Shown piece by piece: positions 1 to 7,133 of a stretch of 16,207 nt of DNA. The stretch is from the NCBI GenBank assembly GCA_946625715.1, contig CAMOTK010000020.1, positions 1 through 16,207 of the forward strand. The letters run 5' to 3'. The position numbers were made by a program, and so were the translations under genes. Each line of letters opens with the position of its first letter. Position 1 is the first letter of the stretch. This DNA comes from an uncultured Prevotella sp. (GTDB taxonomy: Bacteria; Bacteroidota; Bacteroidia; Bacteroidales; Bacteroidaceae). The notes beneath the pieces were generated by a model that saw nothing but the letters and a program-made list of their open reading frames with translations, had not been told where the DNA came from and did not search any database.

Positions 1-19
1 CTTTTTTCACTAAAAAACA

Positions 20-58
20 AAAAGTTTTCGCGTTTGTTTACAAAACACGAAAACTTTT
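20..58 (-). terminator. Intrinsic terminator after the BI-1 family gene
   Basis: An inverted repeat pairs 20-35 with 43-58, about 16 bp around a 7-base loop. Its single mismatch (31 with 47) becomes a G-U pair in the minus-strand transcript. Reading on the minus strand, the stem is followed by a U-rich run (plus strand 11-17 is A-rich). It begins 26 bp past the stop codon of the gene at 85-834, as expected for its terminator. The flanks are A/T-rich on both sides, so it might also work in the other direction. Confidence 0.75.
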
Positions 59-84
59 GTGGTTTTATCTATTAAAAGAGGTAA

Positions 85-834
85 TTATTCCCTCTTTCCG
101 AATATGCGAAGCAGATAGAGGAAGAGGTTGATGAAATCGAGATAGAGTGTGAGTGCTCCGAGGAGTGCTATTTTCTGCGCCTGCTCACTGGCATCGGGTG
201 CCTGGAGCATCATTTCCTTGATTTTCTGCGAATCGTAGGCAGTGAGTCCGACGAAGATGGCCACGCCGATGTAGCTGATGACGAGGTCGAACATGGAGTT
301 GCGCAGGAAGATGTTGACCACAGATGCGATGATGATGCCGATGAGGGCCATGAGGAGGATGCGCCCCCACGACGTGAGGTCTTTCTTGGTGAAGTAGCCG
401 TAGGCCGCCATGGCTCCGAATGTGCCTGCCGTGATGAAGAACACGTTGGCGATGCTGGCTGTGGTGTAGATGAGGAACACAGACGAGAGCATGGCGCCGT
501 TGAGCACGGAGTAGAGCACGAAGAGCAGTGTGGCCGTGGTGAGCGACAGTCGGTTGATGGCAGCCGAGAGTCCGATGACGAGTGCGAGCTCGGCAATGAT
601 GAGTCCCCACAGGACCACCTGATTGGAGTAGATGAGTGAGAGCAGGCTTGGTGTTGTGGCCACGTAGTATGCTGTGAAGCCCGTGATGACGAGTGCGAGT
701 GCCATCCATGTATATACCTTTCGCATGAGGATGGGGAAAGCCTCCGACATGCTGAGCTGCTGCATGCGTGAGCTGCCAGGCATGCTCATTTCTTCGTAAT
801 CGTTGAGATAAGTTCTTTTTTCGTCGTTATACAT
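85..834 (-). CDS. Bax inhibitor-1 / YccA family membrane protein
   Basis: A 249-residue integral membrane protein of the Bax inhibitor-1 (UPF0005, YccA/YbhL/YetJ) family. After a polar N-terminus of about 35 residues there are about seven hydrophobic segments filling residues 40-245. The family's C-terminal signatures are clear: GLTAYDSQKIK in the sixth segment (Asp201) and LYLDFINLFLYLLRIFG in the seventh (Asp233). In Bacillus YetJ the equivalent aspartate pair gates a pH-sensitive calcium leak. In E. coli the relatives YccA and YbhL are inner-membrane proteins, and YccA modulates FtsH. The length is normal for the family. The gene is monocistronic, with its own promoter box at 865-873 and a terminator at 20-58. 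The start at 834 follows an AT-rich leader without a Shine-Dalgarno motif, which is usual in Bacteroidetes. The family call is firm; the physiological role here is unknown. Confidence 0.93.
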   Translation of the reverse strand: MYNDEKRTYLNDYEEMSMPGSSRMQQLSMSEAFPILMRKVYTWMALALVITGFTAYYVATTPSLLSLIYSNQVVLWGLIIAELALVIGLSAAINRLSLTTATLLFVLYSVLNGAMLSSVFLIYTTASIANVFFITAGTFGAMAAYGYFTKKDLTSWGRILLMALIGIIIASVVNIFLRNSMFDLVISYIGVAIFVGLTAYDSQKIKEMMLQAPDASEQAQKIALLGALTLYLDFINLFLYLLRIFGKRE

Positions 835-864
835 ATTATTAATATATTATATGGTGAATACGGG

Positions 865-873
865 GCAAAGATA
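865..873 (-). promoter_or_regulatory. Probable -7 box of the BI-1 gene promoter
   Basis: The minus strand reads TATCTTTGC, which fits the Bacteroidetes -7 consensus TAnnTTTG. It would put transcription start near 858-862 and leave a leader of about 25 nt before the ATG at 834. No good TTTG -33 box lies 19-21 bp upstream, so the promoter may be weak or depend on an activator. The palindrome array at 971-1027 lies about 100-160 bp upstream. Confidence 0.5.
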
Positions 874-961
874 GTGATTTTGTCCGAATAGAGGATATTT
901 TTTTGAGAAGATTAACGCAAAAGATGCTAATGGCGGTATTTTAGCACCTTTGCAAACAATA

Positions 962-1036
962 CATACTGAATTAACAGTGTTAATACAGCGTTTTAACATT
1001 GTTAAAATACCGAATTAACACTGTTAAAACGCTGTA
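962..1036. repeat. Array of three TTAACA-N-TGTTAA palindromes at 22-bp spacing
   Basis: Three perfect 13-bp palindromes TTAACA-N-TGTTAA occur at 971-983 (N=G), 993-1005 (N=T) and 1015-1027 (N=C). Their centres are at 977, 999 and 1021, exactly 22 bp apart, so all three sit on nearly the same face of the helix. The 9-bp spacers are also related: 984-992 (TACAGCGTT) is the exact reverse complement of 1028-1036, and 962-970 (CATACTGAA) resembles 1006-1014 (AATACCGAA). As a result 982-998 and 1022-1038 form a perfect 17-bp inverted repeat. The array lies between the end of the sugar operon and the BI-1 promoter. An operator array for a dimeric regulator, or a structured transcript end, are the two readings. 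Confidence 0.85.
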
Positions 1037-1081
1037 TTGTTCTTTGGGGGGGCACTTCATGGCTTTCGGTTTGCACGCCCG

Positions 1082-2194
1082 TCAGCGGAAATTGTTGACG
1101 AGCGCAATGACGCGGCCGACTTCGTCGTCGGTCATAGCCTGATGGCAGGGAAGACTGAGTTCCCGGGCATGAATCAGGTCGGTGACGGGCAGCGAGAGCG
1201 ACGCCCACTGAGCGTAGCACTGCTGGCGATGCGGCGGTATGGGATAGTGGATGACGGTGCCTACCCCACCCTCGCTGAGATGCTGCTGCAGGCGGTCGCG
1301 CTGCTCGCAGAGCACAGGGAAGATGTGGAAGACGCTCCCCGCCATGTCGGGCATGTGGACCAAGGAGTTTTTTATCTCGGCCTGATAGCGGCGGGCTATC
1401 TGTCGGCGACGCTCATTGTCGTGGTCGAGATAGCGCAGCTTAACACGGAGCACGGCAGCCTGCAGTTCGTCGAGACGGCTGTTGCGCCCCACGTAGTCGA
1501 AGACGTACTTGCGCGAAGAGCCGTAGTTGGCAATGCTGCGGACGACGTCGGCCAGCCTGTCGTCGTCGGTGGTGACTGCTCCGCCATCGCCCAGTGCGCC
1601 GAGGTTTTTGCCGGGATAGAAGCTGTGGGCGGCAGCGTGGCCGAGGGAGCCGGTGTGGTGTAATTGAGAATGGAGAATTGAGAATTGAGAATGGCAGCCG
1701 TGGGCCTGGGCGTTGTCTTCGAGCAGGAGCAGACCGCGGCGACGACAGATGTCGGCAATGCGCTCGGTCATGGCGCTGCGACCGTAGAGGTGGACAAGCA
1801 TCAGGGCACGCGTGCGCGGCGTGATGGCCTGTTCTATCAGACGGTCGTCGATTTCGAGCGTCTCGATATTAGGCTCCACGAGTACAGGCTTCAGGCGATT
1901 TTCGGTGACAGAGAGGATGGTGGCTATGTAGGTATTGGCCGGCACGAGCACCTCGTCGCCCTCGTGGAGTACACCTATTATAATATACGCGCGCAAGATG
2001 AGGGTCAGGGCATCGAGGCCGTTGGCCACCCCGATGCAGTGGCGCGTGCCAATGTAGCGGGCATATTCCTCTTCGAAAAGGCGGGTCTGTTCGCCCTTCA
2101 GATACCAACCGCCGTCGACCACACGGTCGACAGCCTCGTGAATCTCATCGGCATGCATGGCCGTGATGCGTTTCAAAGGCAGATATTCAATCAT
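1082..2194 (-). CDS. DegT/DnrJ/EryC1/StrS-type sugar aminotransferase (FdtB/QdtB-like)
   Basis: A PLP-dependent nucleotide-sugar aminotransferase of about 370 residues. Numbering from the start at 2194, LEDNAQAHG carries the aspartate that contacts the PLP ring (Asp160), and SFYPGKNLGALGDGG carries the Schiff-base lysine (Lys196). With the FdtA-like gene two genes upstream, it probably adds an amino group to C3 of a dTDP-3-keto-6-deoxyhexose. The start at 2194 gives MIEYLPLKR, which resembles the family N-terminus, and a typical ATGA overlap with the preceding stop. An in-frame ATG at 2203 would add three residues. Odd: between AHGC and TGSLGHAAAHSFYPG, where the family normally has a short loop, a heptanucleotide repeat (1662-1694) encodes extra residues SQFSILHSQL. 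Last gene of the operon. Confidence 0.9.
   Translation of the reverse strand: MIEYLPLKRITAMHADEIHEAVDRVVDGGWYLKGEQTRLFEEEYARYIGTRHCIGVANGLDALTLILRAYIIIGVLHEGDEVLVPANTYIATILSVTENRLKPVLVEPNIETLEIDDRLIEQAITPRTRALMLVHLYGRSAMTERIADICRRRGLLLLEDNAQAHGCHSQFSILHSQLHHTGSLGHAAAHSFYPGKNLGALGDGGAVTTDDDRLADVVRSIANYGSSRKYVFDYVGRNSRLDELQAAVLRVKLRYLDHDNERRRQIARRYQAEIKNSLVHMPDMAGSVFHIFPVLCEQRDRLQQHLSEGGVGTVIHYPIPPHRQQCYAQWASLSLPVTDLIHARELSLPCHQAMTDDEVGRVIALVNNFR
1662..1694. repeat. Heptanucleotide tandem repeat inside the aminotransferase gene
   Basis: On the plus strand this 33-bp tract consists of four consecutive 7-bp units of the form GAGAATK (GAGAATG, GAGAATT, GAGAATT, GAGAATG), with a partial unit before them. 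It is read in-frame on the minus strand as HSQFSILHSQL in a surface loop of the aminotransferase. Seven is not a multiple of three, so gain or loss of one unit would shift the frame. Confidence 0.85.
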
Positions 2195-3138
2195 AACGTC
2201 CATTCATAAGTATCACAACAAACAGCACGTCCTCCAAAGCCTTCTTTCTGATAAATCAACGACTCATGCAGATCATTACTATGAGGCATATTTGAAGTGC
2301 CCAAGTCAATGTATTTCGCAGTGGCATAGGCATGGTGTATAAGGTAGTCGTAGAGGGCATCGACAGCATGCAGGCGCTTCCCTTCAGGAGAAGCTGAGAT
2401 ATACTGCGAATGGACAACGCCGTAGCTCTTATATATCACTGTGCCTGCCAATAAGTCTCCATCACTGCTGTATGCCTCCCACAACAAGATGTTCTCTGGA
2501 AAACGGCTATGCAACAGTTCGATTTCCTGCAAGGTATGCACTGGACGGGCGTTGAATTTCTCAGACAAGTTATCAGACAGTATTTTCCAGAACTCAGAGA
2601 AATCATCATTTTGTCTTACCACGATGCCGGTTCGTTTTGCCTTGTTTGCCGCATAACGACGGTCGCGTTTCCATTTCACAGGACTAACAGGAATGATGGT
2701 CGAAGACACATCACGCCCGGCCAACTGTGCTTTGCAGACAAGAGACAAAGCATACAAATCCTCTTCCGACGGTACACGATGATAAAACCAGGGAATTGCC
2801 TTATACATCACTTTGCAGAAGCCCTCAGCAGAGAGGTAGCTATTCAATTCTCCGAACAACTGACAGACATTAGCCGTTGTGACTTCTGTTGACATTACCA
2901 AGCCGCCATAGGACAAGCCCTGATGAGAATAGAGCACATCACCGTGTCTGTTGGCAGGCAGCAAAGCATACAGCTTTCCGGTTTTTTCATTATAGAACAT
3001 CAATGAATGGTCGGCAAAGCGGTCGGCATGATAGTCCATATAGCCACGGTCAAAGAGGAAAGTACCATTCTTCGACTCAGCCACAAACCGATTCCACTCT
3101 CCAGCTCGCTCAGGAGAATATCTTACAATATCAAACAT
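2191..3138 (-). CDS. FemAB/GNAT-like acyltransferase, possibly the sugar N-acyltransferase
   Basis: A 315-residue soluble protein with no signal peptide. Residues about 150-315 look like the FemAB/BioF2-type GNAT fold (Acetyltransf_6-like): a basic stretch KWKRDRRYAANKAKRTGI, then LLAGTVIYKSYGVVHSQYI, an RLHAVDALYDYLI helix, YIDLGTSN and KEGFGGRAV. It lies between the FdtA-like and FdtB-like genes, overlapping the former by 8 bp and the latter by 4 bp (or 13 bp with the longer start). No hexapeptide-repeat acetyltransferase of the FdtC/QdtC kind is present, so I infer that this protein may acylate the 3-amino sugar. The donor (acyl-CoA or aminoacyl-tRNA) cannot be told from sequence. The gene is much AT-richer than its neighbours (24 of 60 bases G+C in 2581-2640, counted by eye). 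The fold call is moderate and the role is inferred. Confidence 0.72.
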   Translation of the reverse strand: MFDIVRYSPERAGEWNRFVAESKNGTFLFDRGYMDYHADRFADHSLMFYNEKTGKLYALLPANRHGDVLYSHQGLSYGGLVMSTEVTTANVCQLFGELNSYLSAEGFCKVMYKAIPWFYHRVPSEEDLYALSLVCKAQLAGRDVSSTIIPVSPVKWKRDRRYAANKAKRTGIVVRQNDDFSEFWKILSDNLSEKFNARPVHTLQEIELLHSRFPENILLWEAYSSDGDLLAGTVIYKSYGVVHSQYISASPEGKRLHAVDALYDYLIHHAYATAKYIDLGTSNMPHSNDLHESLIYQKEGFGGRAVCCDTYEWTL

Positions 3139-3541
3139 TGACGTATTTCACAAATTCATCATAGTCATAGATATACTCATCCTCGTCGAACAGTTCTGAT
3201 GCGAGCACCAGACAGACGGCACCGCTGGAGAAGTCTTCGAGCGTGCGCCACACGTTGGTGCCCACATAAAGGCCCTGGTATGGGTGGTTCAGATGGTGTA
3301 CCTCTTTGCCGCCCCGGCCGTCGTCGAGCGTCACGTCGAACGACCCGCTGACGGCGATGATAATTTCCTCACACGTGCGGTGGGCATGTCCGCCGCGCCG
3401 CTCACCCGATGGTATGTCGTAGGTCCAGTAGACGCGTGCAATGTCGAACGGCACGTTCTTCATCTGCTCGGCCACCGTGAGATTGCCGCGCGGGTCTACT
3501 ATCTTTGGAAGATCTATTATATTAGCATTCATACTATTCAT
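3131..3541 (-). CDS. fdtA: FdtA/QdtA-like dTDP-4-keto-6-deoxyglucose 3,4-ketoisomerase (WxcM-like)
   Basis: A 136-residue single-domain cupin of the WxcM/FdtA family, the usual size for stand-alone ketoisomerases. Family features are DPRGNLTVAEQ near residues 16-26, RVYWTYDIPSGERRGGHAHR at 36-55 with the paired active-site histidines 52 and 54, and a C-terminal acidic ELFDEDEYIYDYDEF. Such enzymes move the keto group from C4 to C3 of dTDP-4-keto-6-deoxyglucose, the product of the RmlB encoded in the same operon. I cannot say whether the product has galacto (FdtA) or gluco (QdtA) configuration. The start at 3541 overlaps the upstream stop as ATGA; another ATG lies three codons later. The gene is GC-rich (42 of 60 bases in 3301-3360), unlike the genes on both sides. 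Confidence 0.88.
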   Translation of the reverse strand: MNSMNANIIDLPKIVDPRGNLTVAEQMKNVPFDIARVYWTYDIPSGERRGGHAHRTCEEIIIAVSGSFDVTLDDGRGGKEVHHLNHPYQGLYVGTNVWRTLEDFSSGAVCLVLASELFDEDEYIYDYDEFVKYVNV

Positions 3542-4593
3542 TTAATATAACAACGCAATTTCCGTCCTACAGGATCCACAAACCAACGCTTAGCCAGATA
3601 AGATACTACCACAAGCAGTATCAGAGTAAGCGCTATGGCTAATGTCTGCTTTCGCGCTGTTTCTCCATAGCCCAACGACAGCATAATGCTATAAATGACG
3701 CGCAATGTGACCATATGCGTAAGGAAAAGTTCAAAGCTGATATTTCCTAACCACTGCATAGACGGATGATGTAATAGTTTGGTCACCATTCCTGAAGCCT
3801 TGTCTGTAGAAACATATACCATCAAGAAGAAAGGCAGCACCAACCAAAAAAGTGCCACGCACCTGAACCTTAAAGACATATTCTCATAGACAAAGAATGA
3901 ACCGACAACCATCATCACCATTGCCAATTCAATCAGGCCAACCGACAATGCAGACATCGTCTGCAGTTTGTTTCTCACCTGTAACCATTGGTCTGAAGCA
4001 TACAAACGGAAGCATAAGATACCGATGCAGAAGTCTATGACACGTGTAACAGGCGATATATAAAGCACAGCAATGACTTTTTCCAAAGGGACTGACGATG
4101 CCAAAAGGAAATACAATCCTACTATCACAAGGCCAAGCAGCAAGAGTTGCCGATGAGACAGCTGCATCAGAAGTCGAAACGCCACTGCAAAGACGAGATA
4201 GAAGAAAAGCAAGTCTGACAAGAACCACGACGAGCCGTTAGCTACAAAGAAAAAACTATCATCGGGTATCCAACTCTGCAGTAGAAGAGCGTTAGGCAAT
4301 AACCTGTACCACTCATAGTAACAGTTGAGCCTGGCATCCAGGACAACCATTACTACGAATGTAAGTAAATGTAGTGGATAAAACTTTGTAAGTTGCCGCT
4401 TCACGAAAGCCATTGTCTGGAAGTTTCCATCCAAGACATCCTTTCCGTAGGCATAGGAAAGTATGAATCCACTGAGGATAAAGAAAAATGACACGCCACA
4501 TTCGCCACCAAAATCGAACACCTTCCCATAGATATGCGAGAAGATGACGAGCATGATGAAAAGGAAGCGAAGTGACTGTACCGATTTTATCAT
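3538..4593 (-). CDS. Acyltransferase-3 family membrane protein (OafA-like)
   Basis: A 351-residue polytopic inner-membrane protein with about ten hydrophobic segments, of the acyltransferase 3 family that acylates surface polysaccharides (O-acetylases such as OafA). Motifs: SLRFLFIMLVIFSH near the N-terminus with the conserved catalytic histidine (His20), GVSFFFILSGFILSYAYGKD, and RQLTKFYPLHLLT. The C-terminal WLGNISFELFLTHMVTLRVIY is also typical. There is no periplasmic SGNH domain. It starts 2 bp after the purT stop and overlaps the fdtA-like start by 4 bp, so it belongs to the same transcript and probably modifies the same glycan. Base composition is clearly AT-richer than purT and the fdtA-like gene (about 45-47% G+C in two 60-base stretches counted by eye). 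The target sugar and acyl group are not deducible. Confidence 0.9.
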   Translation of the reverse strand: MIKSVQSLRFLFIMLVIFSHIYGKVFDFGGECGVSFFFILSGFILSYAYGKDVLDGNFQTMAFVKRQLTKFYPLHLLTFVVMVVLDARLNCYYEWYRLLPNALLLQSWIPDDSFFFVANGSSWFLSDLLFFYLVFAVAFRLLMQLSHRQLLLLGLVIVGLYFLLASSVPLEKVIAVLYISPVTRVIDFCIGILCFRLYASDQWLQVRNKLQTMSALSVGLIELAMVMMVVGSFFVYENMSLRFRCVALFWLVLPFFLMVYVSTDKASGMVTKLLHHPSMQWLGNISFELFLTHMVTLRVIYSIMLSLGYGETARKQTLAIALTLILLVVVSYLAKRWFVDPVGRKLRCYIK

Positions 4594-4595
4594 GC

Positions 4596-5795
4596 TTATT
4601 TCTTCATGTAAGGTTCGGTGCCCAGTACTGTCTTGGCCAGACGCTTGGCCTTGTCGCGCAGCGCGGTGGTGTCGTCGCCCACCTCACCATAGCACAGGAC
4701 CACGCCCATGCGGCGACCTTTGTGGGCATCGGGCTTACCGAAGATGCGCACACGCGTGCGGTCTTCCTTCAGCGCATCGACGAGGTTGAAGTTGAACAGC
4801 GAGCGGTCGATGGGCGTAGAAGCATCGCTCGGAGCGAGGATTACAGCCGAAGCGCCGGCGTGCTCCAGATGGATGCCGGCAATAGGCAGACCAAGCACGG
4901 CACGCAGATGCAGTTCGAACTCCGAGAGGTTGGTCGTGTGGGCGAGCGTCACCATGCCCGTGTCGTGCGGACGGGGCGACAGTTCCGAGAAGATGACCTC
5001 GCCCTGCTTCGTCAGGAAGAACTCCACGCCCCAGATGCCGTAGCCCGTGAGTGCACGCGTCACCTGTTCGGCCATGTGCTGTGCCTGTTTCAGGGCCTCA
5101 TCGCTAATCTTGTAGGGCTGCCACGACTCACGATAGTCGCCACCCTTCTGCACGTGGCCGATGGGCGGACAGAACAGTGTGGGCCAGCCGTGCTGCTGGG
5201 TGATAGTGAGCAGGGTGAACTCCGAGTCGAAGTCGATGAACTCCTCGATAATCACCTCTTTCACGTCGCCACGGCTGCCTTCCATAGCCTCGCGGAAGGC
5301 CTGTTCCAGTTCGCCGTCGTTGTGCACATAGCTCTGACCGTGGCCACTGCTCGACATGAGCGGCTTGACCACACAGGGGAAGCCAATCTCGTCGGCAGCC
5401 TTCTTGAACTCGTCGAACGTCTTGGCATAGAAGTACTTGGCCGTTCGCAGGCCCAGTTCCTTAGAAGCCAGGTCGCGAATGGCGCGACGGTTCATGGTGA
5501 AGTTGACGGCACGTGCCGACGGCACCACCTGGATGCCCTCTTCCTCGAACTTGAACAGGCGCTCGGTGCGGATGGCTTCAATCTCAGGGACGATGATGTC
5601 GGGCTTGTGCTTACGCACAGCAGCCTCGAGCGCATCGCCGTCGAGCATTGAAAAGACCTCGCGCTCGTCGGCCACCTGCATGGCAGGGGCATTGTCGTAG
5701 CGGTCGCAAGCAATCACATACTGGCCGGCACGCATGGCGGCAATCACAAACTCCTTGCCCAGTTCGCCTGAGCCTAACAATAATATCTTCTTCAT
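4596..5795 (-). CDS. purT: Formate-dependent phosphoribosylglycinamide formyltransferase PurT
   Basis: A 399-residue ATP-grasp enzyme. PurT makes formyl-GAR from GAR, formate and ATP in purine synthesis, bypassing folate-dependent PurN. The N-terminal preATP-grasp motif GSGELGKE is at residues 8-15. Further along are the ATP-grasp parts [53 protein letters not shown] and the metal/ATP site [16 protein letters not shown]. The C-terminus [18 protein letters not shown] is also typical. The length matches E. coli PurT (about 392). It lies 3 bp after the rfbB stop and 2 bp before the acyltransferase start. It is probably an ordinary housekeeping gene carried within the sugar operon. Confidence 0.97.
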   Translation of the reverse strand: MKKILLLGSGELGKEFVIAAMRAGQYVIACDRYDNAPAMQVADEREVFSMLDGDALEAAVRKHKPDIIVPEIEAIRTERLFKFEEEGIQVVPSARAVNFTMNRRAIRDLASKELGLRTAKYFYAKTFDEFKKAADEIGFPCVVKPLMSSSGHGQSYVHNDGELEQAFREAMEGSRGDVKEVIIEEFIDFDSEFTLLTITQQHGWPTLFCPPIGHVQKGGDYRESWQPYKISDEALKQAQHMAEQVTRALTGYGIWGVEFFLTKQGEVIFSELSPRPHDTGMVTLAHTTNLSEFELHLRAVLGLPIAGIHLEHAGASAVILAPSDASTPIDRSLFNFNLVDALKEDRTRVRIFGKPDAHKGRRMGVVLCYGEVGDDTTALRDKAKRLAKTVLGTEPYMKK

Positions 5796-5798
5796 AAC

Positions 5799-6932
5799 TT
5801 ATCGGTTGGCATACATGTTGTCGTAATACTTCTGGTAGTCGCCCGAAGTGACGTTGTCGAGCCACTCCTGGTTGTCGAGATACCAGCGCACGGTCTTTTC
5901 TATTCCTTCTTCGAACTGCAGCGAGGGCTCCCAGCCGAGTTCCTTCTGGAGCTTGCTCGAGTCGATGGCATAGCGCAGGTCGTGGCCGGCGCGGTCGGTG
6001 ACGTAGGTGATGAGGTCGAGGTCTTCGCCTTCCTTGCGTCCCAGCAGGCGGTCGACGGTCTTGATGAGCACCTTGATGATGTCGATGTTCTTCCACTCAT
6101 TGAAGCCGCCGATGTTGTACGTGTCGGCAATCTTGCCCTTGTGGAAAATCAGGTCGATGGCACGGGCGTGGTCTTCCACGAAGAGCCAGTCGCGCACGTT
6201 GAGACCCTGACCGTAGACGGGCAGCGGCTTGCGGTGGCGGATATTGTTGATGAAGAGGGGAATCAGTTTTTCGGGGAACTGGTAGGGGCCGTAGTTGTTG
6301 GAACAATTGGTCACAACCACGGGCATACCGTAGGTGTCGTGGAAAGCACGCACGAAGTGGTCGCTCGATGCCTTCGAGGCCGAATAGGGCGAGTGGGGAT
6401 TGTACTTCGTGGTTTCCAGGAAGAACGTGTCGCCGTAGGCCAAGTGGTGCTCGGAACTGCTGGCGGTGGTGGTAAACGGAGGCTCGATGCCGTCGGGATG
6501 ACTCAGCTCGAGTGCGCCATAGACCTCGTCGGTAGAGATGTGGTAGAAGCGCTTGCCCTCATACTTCTCGGGCAGGCTCTCCCAGTAGAGCTTGGCAGCC
6601 TGCAGGAGCGAGAGTGTGCCCATGACGTTGGTCTGTGCAAAAGTGAAGGGGTCCTTGATAGAGCGGTCCACATGGCTCTCGGCCGCCAGATGTATGATAC
6701 CGTCTACCTGCTTGTCCTGCATCAGCTTGTAGAACGCGTCGAAGTCGCAGATGTCCATCTTCACAAACTCGTAGTTGGGCTTGTTCTCGATGTCCTTCAA
6801 GTTGGCCAGGTTGCCGGCATAGGTCAGCTTGTCGAGATTGATGATGTGATACTCGGGATACTTGTTCACGAACAGGCGCACCACGTGACTTCCAATGAAG
6901 CCTGCGCCACCAGTAATTACTATATTTTTCAT
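5799..6932 (-). CDS. rfbB: dTDP-glucose 4,6-dehydratase RmlB/RfbB
   Basis: A 377-residue extended short-chain dehydrogenase that converts dTDP-glucose to dTDP-4-keto-6-deoxyglucose, entry compound for rhamnose and 3-amino-deoxyhexoses. It shows the NAD-binding GGAGFIG (8-14), the catalytic Thr-Asp-Glu triple STDEVYG (134-136) and Tyr183/Lys187 in YSASK. The tail of the active site, CSNNYGPYQFPEKLIPLFI and YGQGLNVRDWLFVEDHARAI, is standard. Slightly longer than the E. coli enzyme because of a segment before the YSASK motif (about residues 143-178), a form I recall from Bacteroidetes RmlB. No rmlA, rmlC or rmlD is in the window, so the dTDP-glucose must come from genes elsewhere. It sits 2 bp after the small membrane protein gene and 3 bp before purT. 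Confidence 0.97.
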   Translation of the reverse strand: MKNIVITGGAGFIGSHVVRLFVNKYPEYHIINLDKLTYAGNLANLKDIENKPNYEFVKMDICDFDAFYKLMQDKQVDGIIHLAAESHVDRSIKDPFTFAQTNVMGTLSLLQAAKLYWESLPEKYEGKRFYHISTDEVYGALELSHPDGIEPPFTTTASSSEHHLAYGDTFFLETTKYNPHSPYSASKASSDHFVRAFHDTYGMPVVVTNCSNNYGPYQFPEKLIPLFINNIRHRKPLPVYGQGLNVRDWLFVEDHARAIDLIFHKGKIADTYNIGGFNEWKNIDIIKVLIKTVDRLLGRKEGEDLDLITYVTDRAGHDLRYAIDSSKLQKELGWEPSLQFEEGIEKTVRWYLDNQEWLDNVTSGDYQKYYDNMYANR

Positions 6933-6934
6933 AT

Positions 6935-7129
6935 TTATGATTGATTTGATTTCTTTTTCATATACTCCATGATAGGAAACGATATCAGTGCAAAGAGCAC
7001 CGACCTGACGATGGTCTCGCGGATGTTGATTTCATCGTTGAAGAGCACATCTAACAGAATCCATACGAGGAAAAACAGCACGGTGTTGATCAGCAAGGAC
7101 CTCATGTATTTGAGCCACTTCTCTTTCAT
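6935..7129 (-). CDS. Small two-helix membrane protein, unknown function
   Basis: A 64-residue protein with two predicted membrane helices, roughly residues 11-30 and 40-56. They are separated by a short acidic loop (LFNDEINIRET) and flanked by basic ends (MKEKWLKYMR and MKKKSNQS), so both termini are probably cytoplasmic. I do not recognise a family. The gene is supported by its packing: 4 bp after the phosphodiesterase stop and 2 bp before the rfbB start, leaving no room for another reading. A role in the envelope or sugar pathway is possible only by position. Confidence 0.75.
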   Translation of the reverse strand: MKEKWLKYMRSLLINTVLFFLVWILLDVLFNDEINIRETIVRSVLFALISFPIMEYMKKKSNQS

Positions 7130-7133
7130 TGCG

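Noticed and set aside
962..1036. CRISPR-like array
   Set aside because: The repeats are only 13 bp with 9-bp related spacers, and no cas genes are present. Spacers are mutually complementary, which does not fit acquired spacers.
982..1038. Canonical intrinsic terminator for the sugar operon
   Set aside because: The 17-bp stem is perfect but is not followed by a U-run on the minus strand, and the loop of 23 bases holds further palindromes. Termination remains possible but is not supported as a standard site.
982..1038. Invertible (phase-variable) promoter segment
   Set aside because: Only 23 bp lie between the arms, no promoter boxes are inside, and no recombinase gene is in the window.
1046..1052. 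Run of seven G as a slippage switch
   Set aside because: It is intergenic, short, and not placed within promoter boxes, so there is no clear consequence.
4572..5651. Long plus-strand open frame (359 codons) opposite purT
   Set aside because: It lies wholly within the antisense of a clear purT, has no recognisable motif, and arises from GC-rich codon mirroring.
5982..6944. Long plus-strand open frame (320 codons) opposite rfbB
   Set aside because: Antisense shadow of a well-conserved gene. The sequence is low-complexity V/G/E-rich with no domain.
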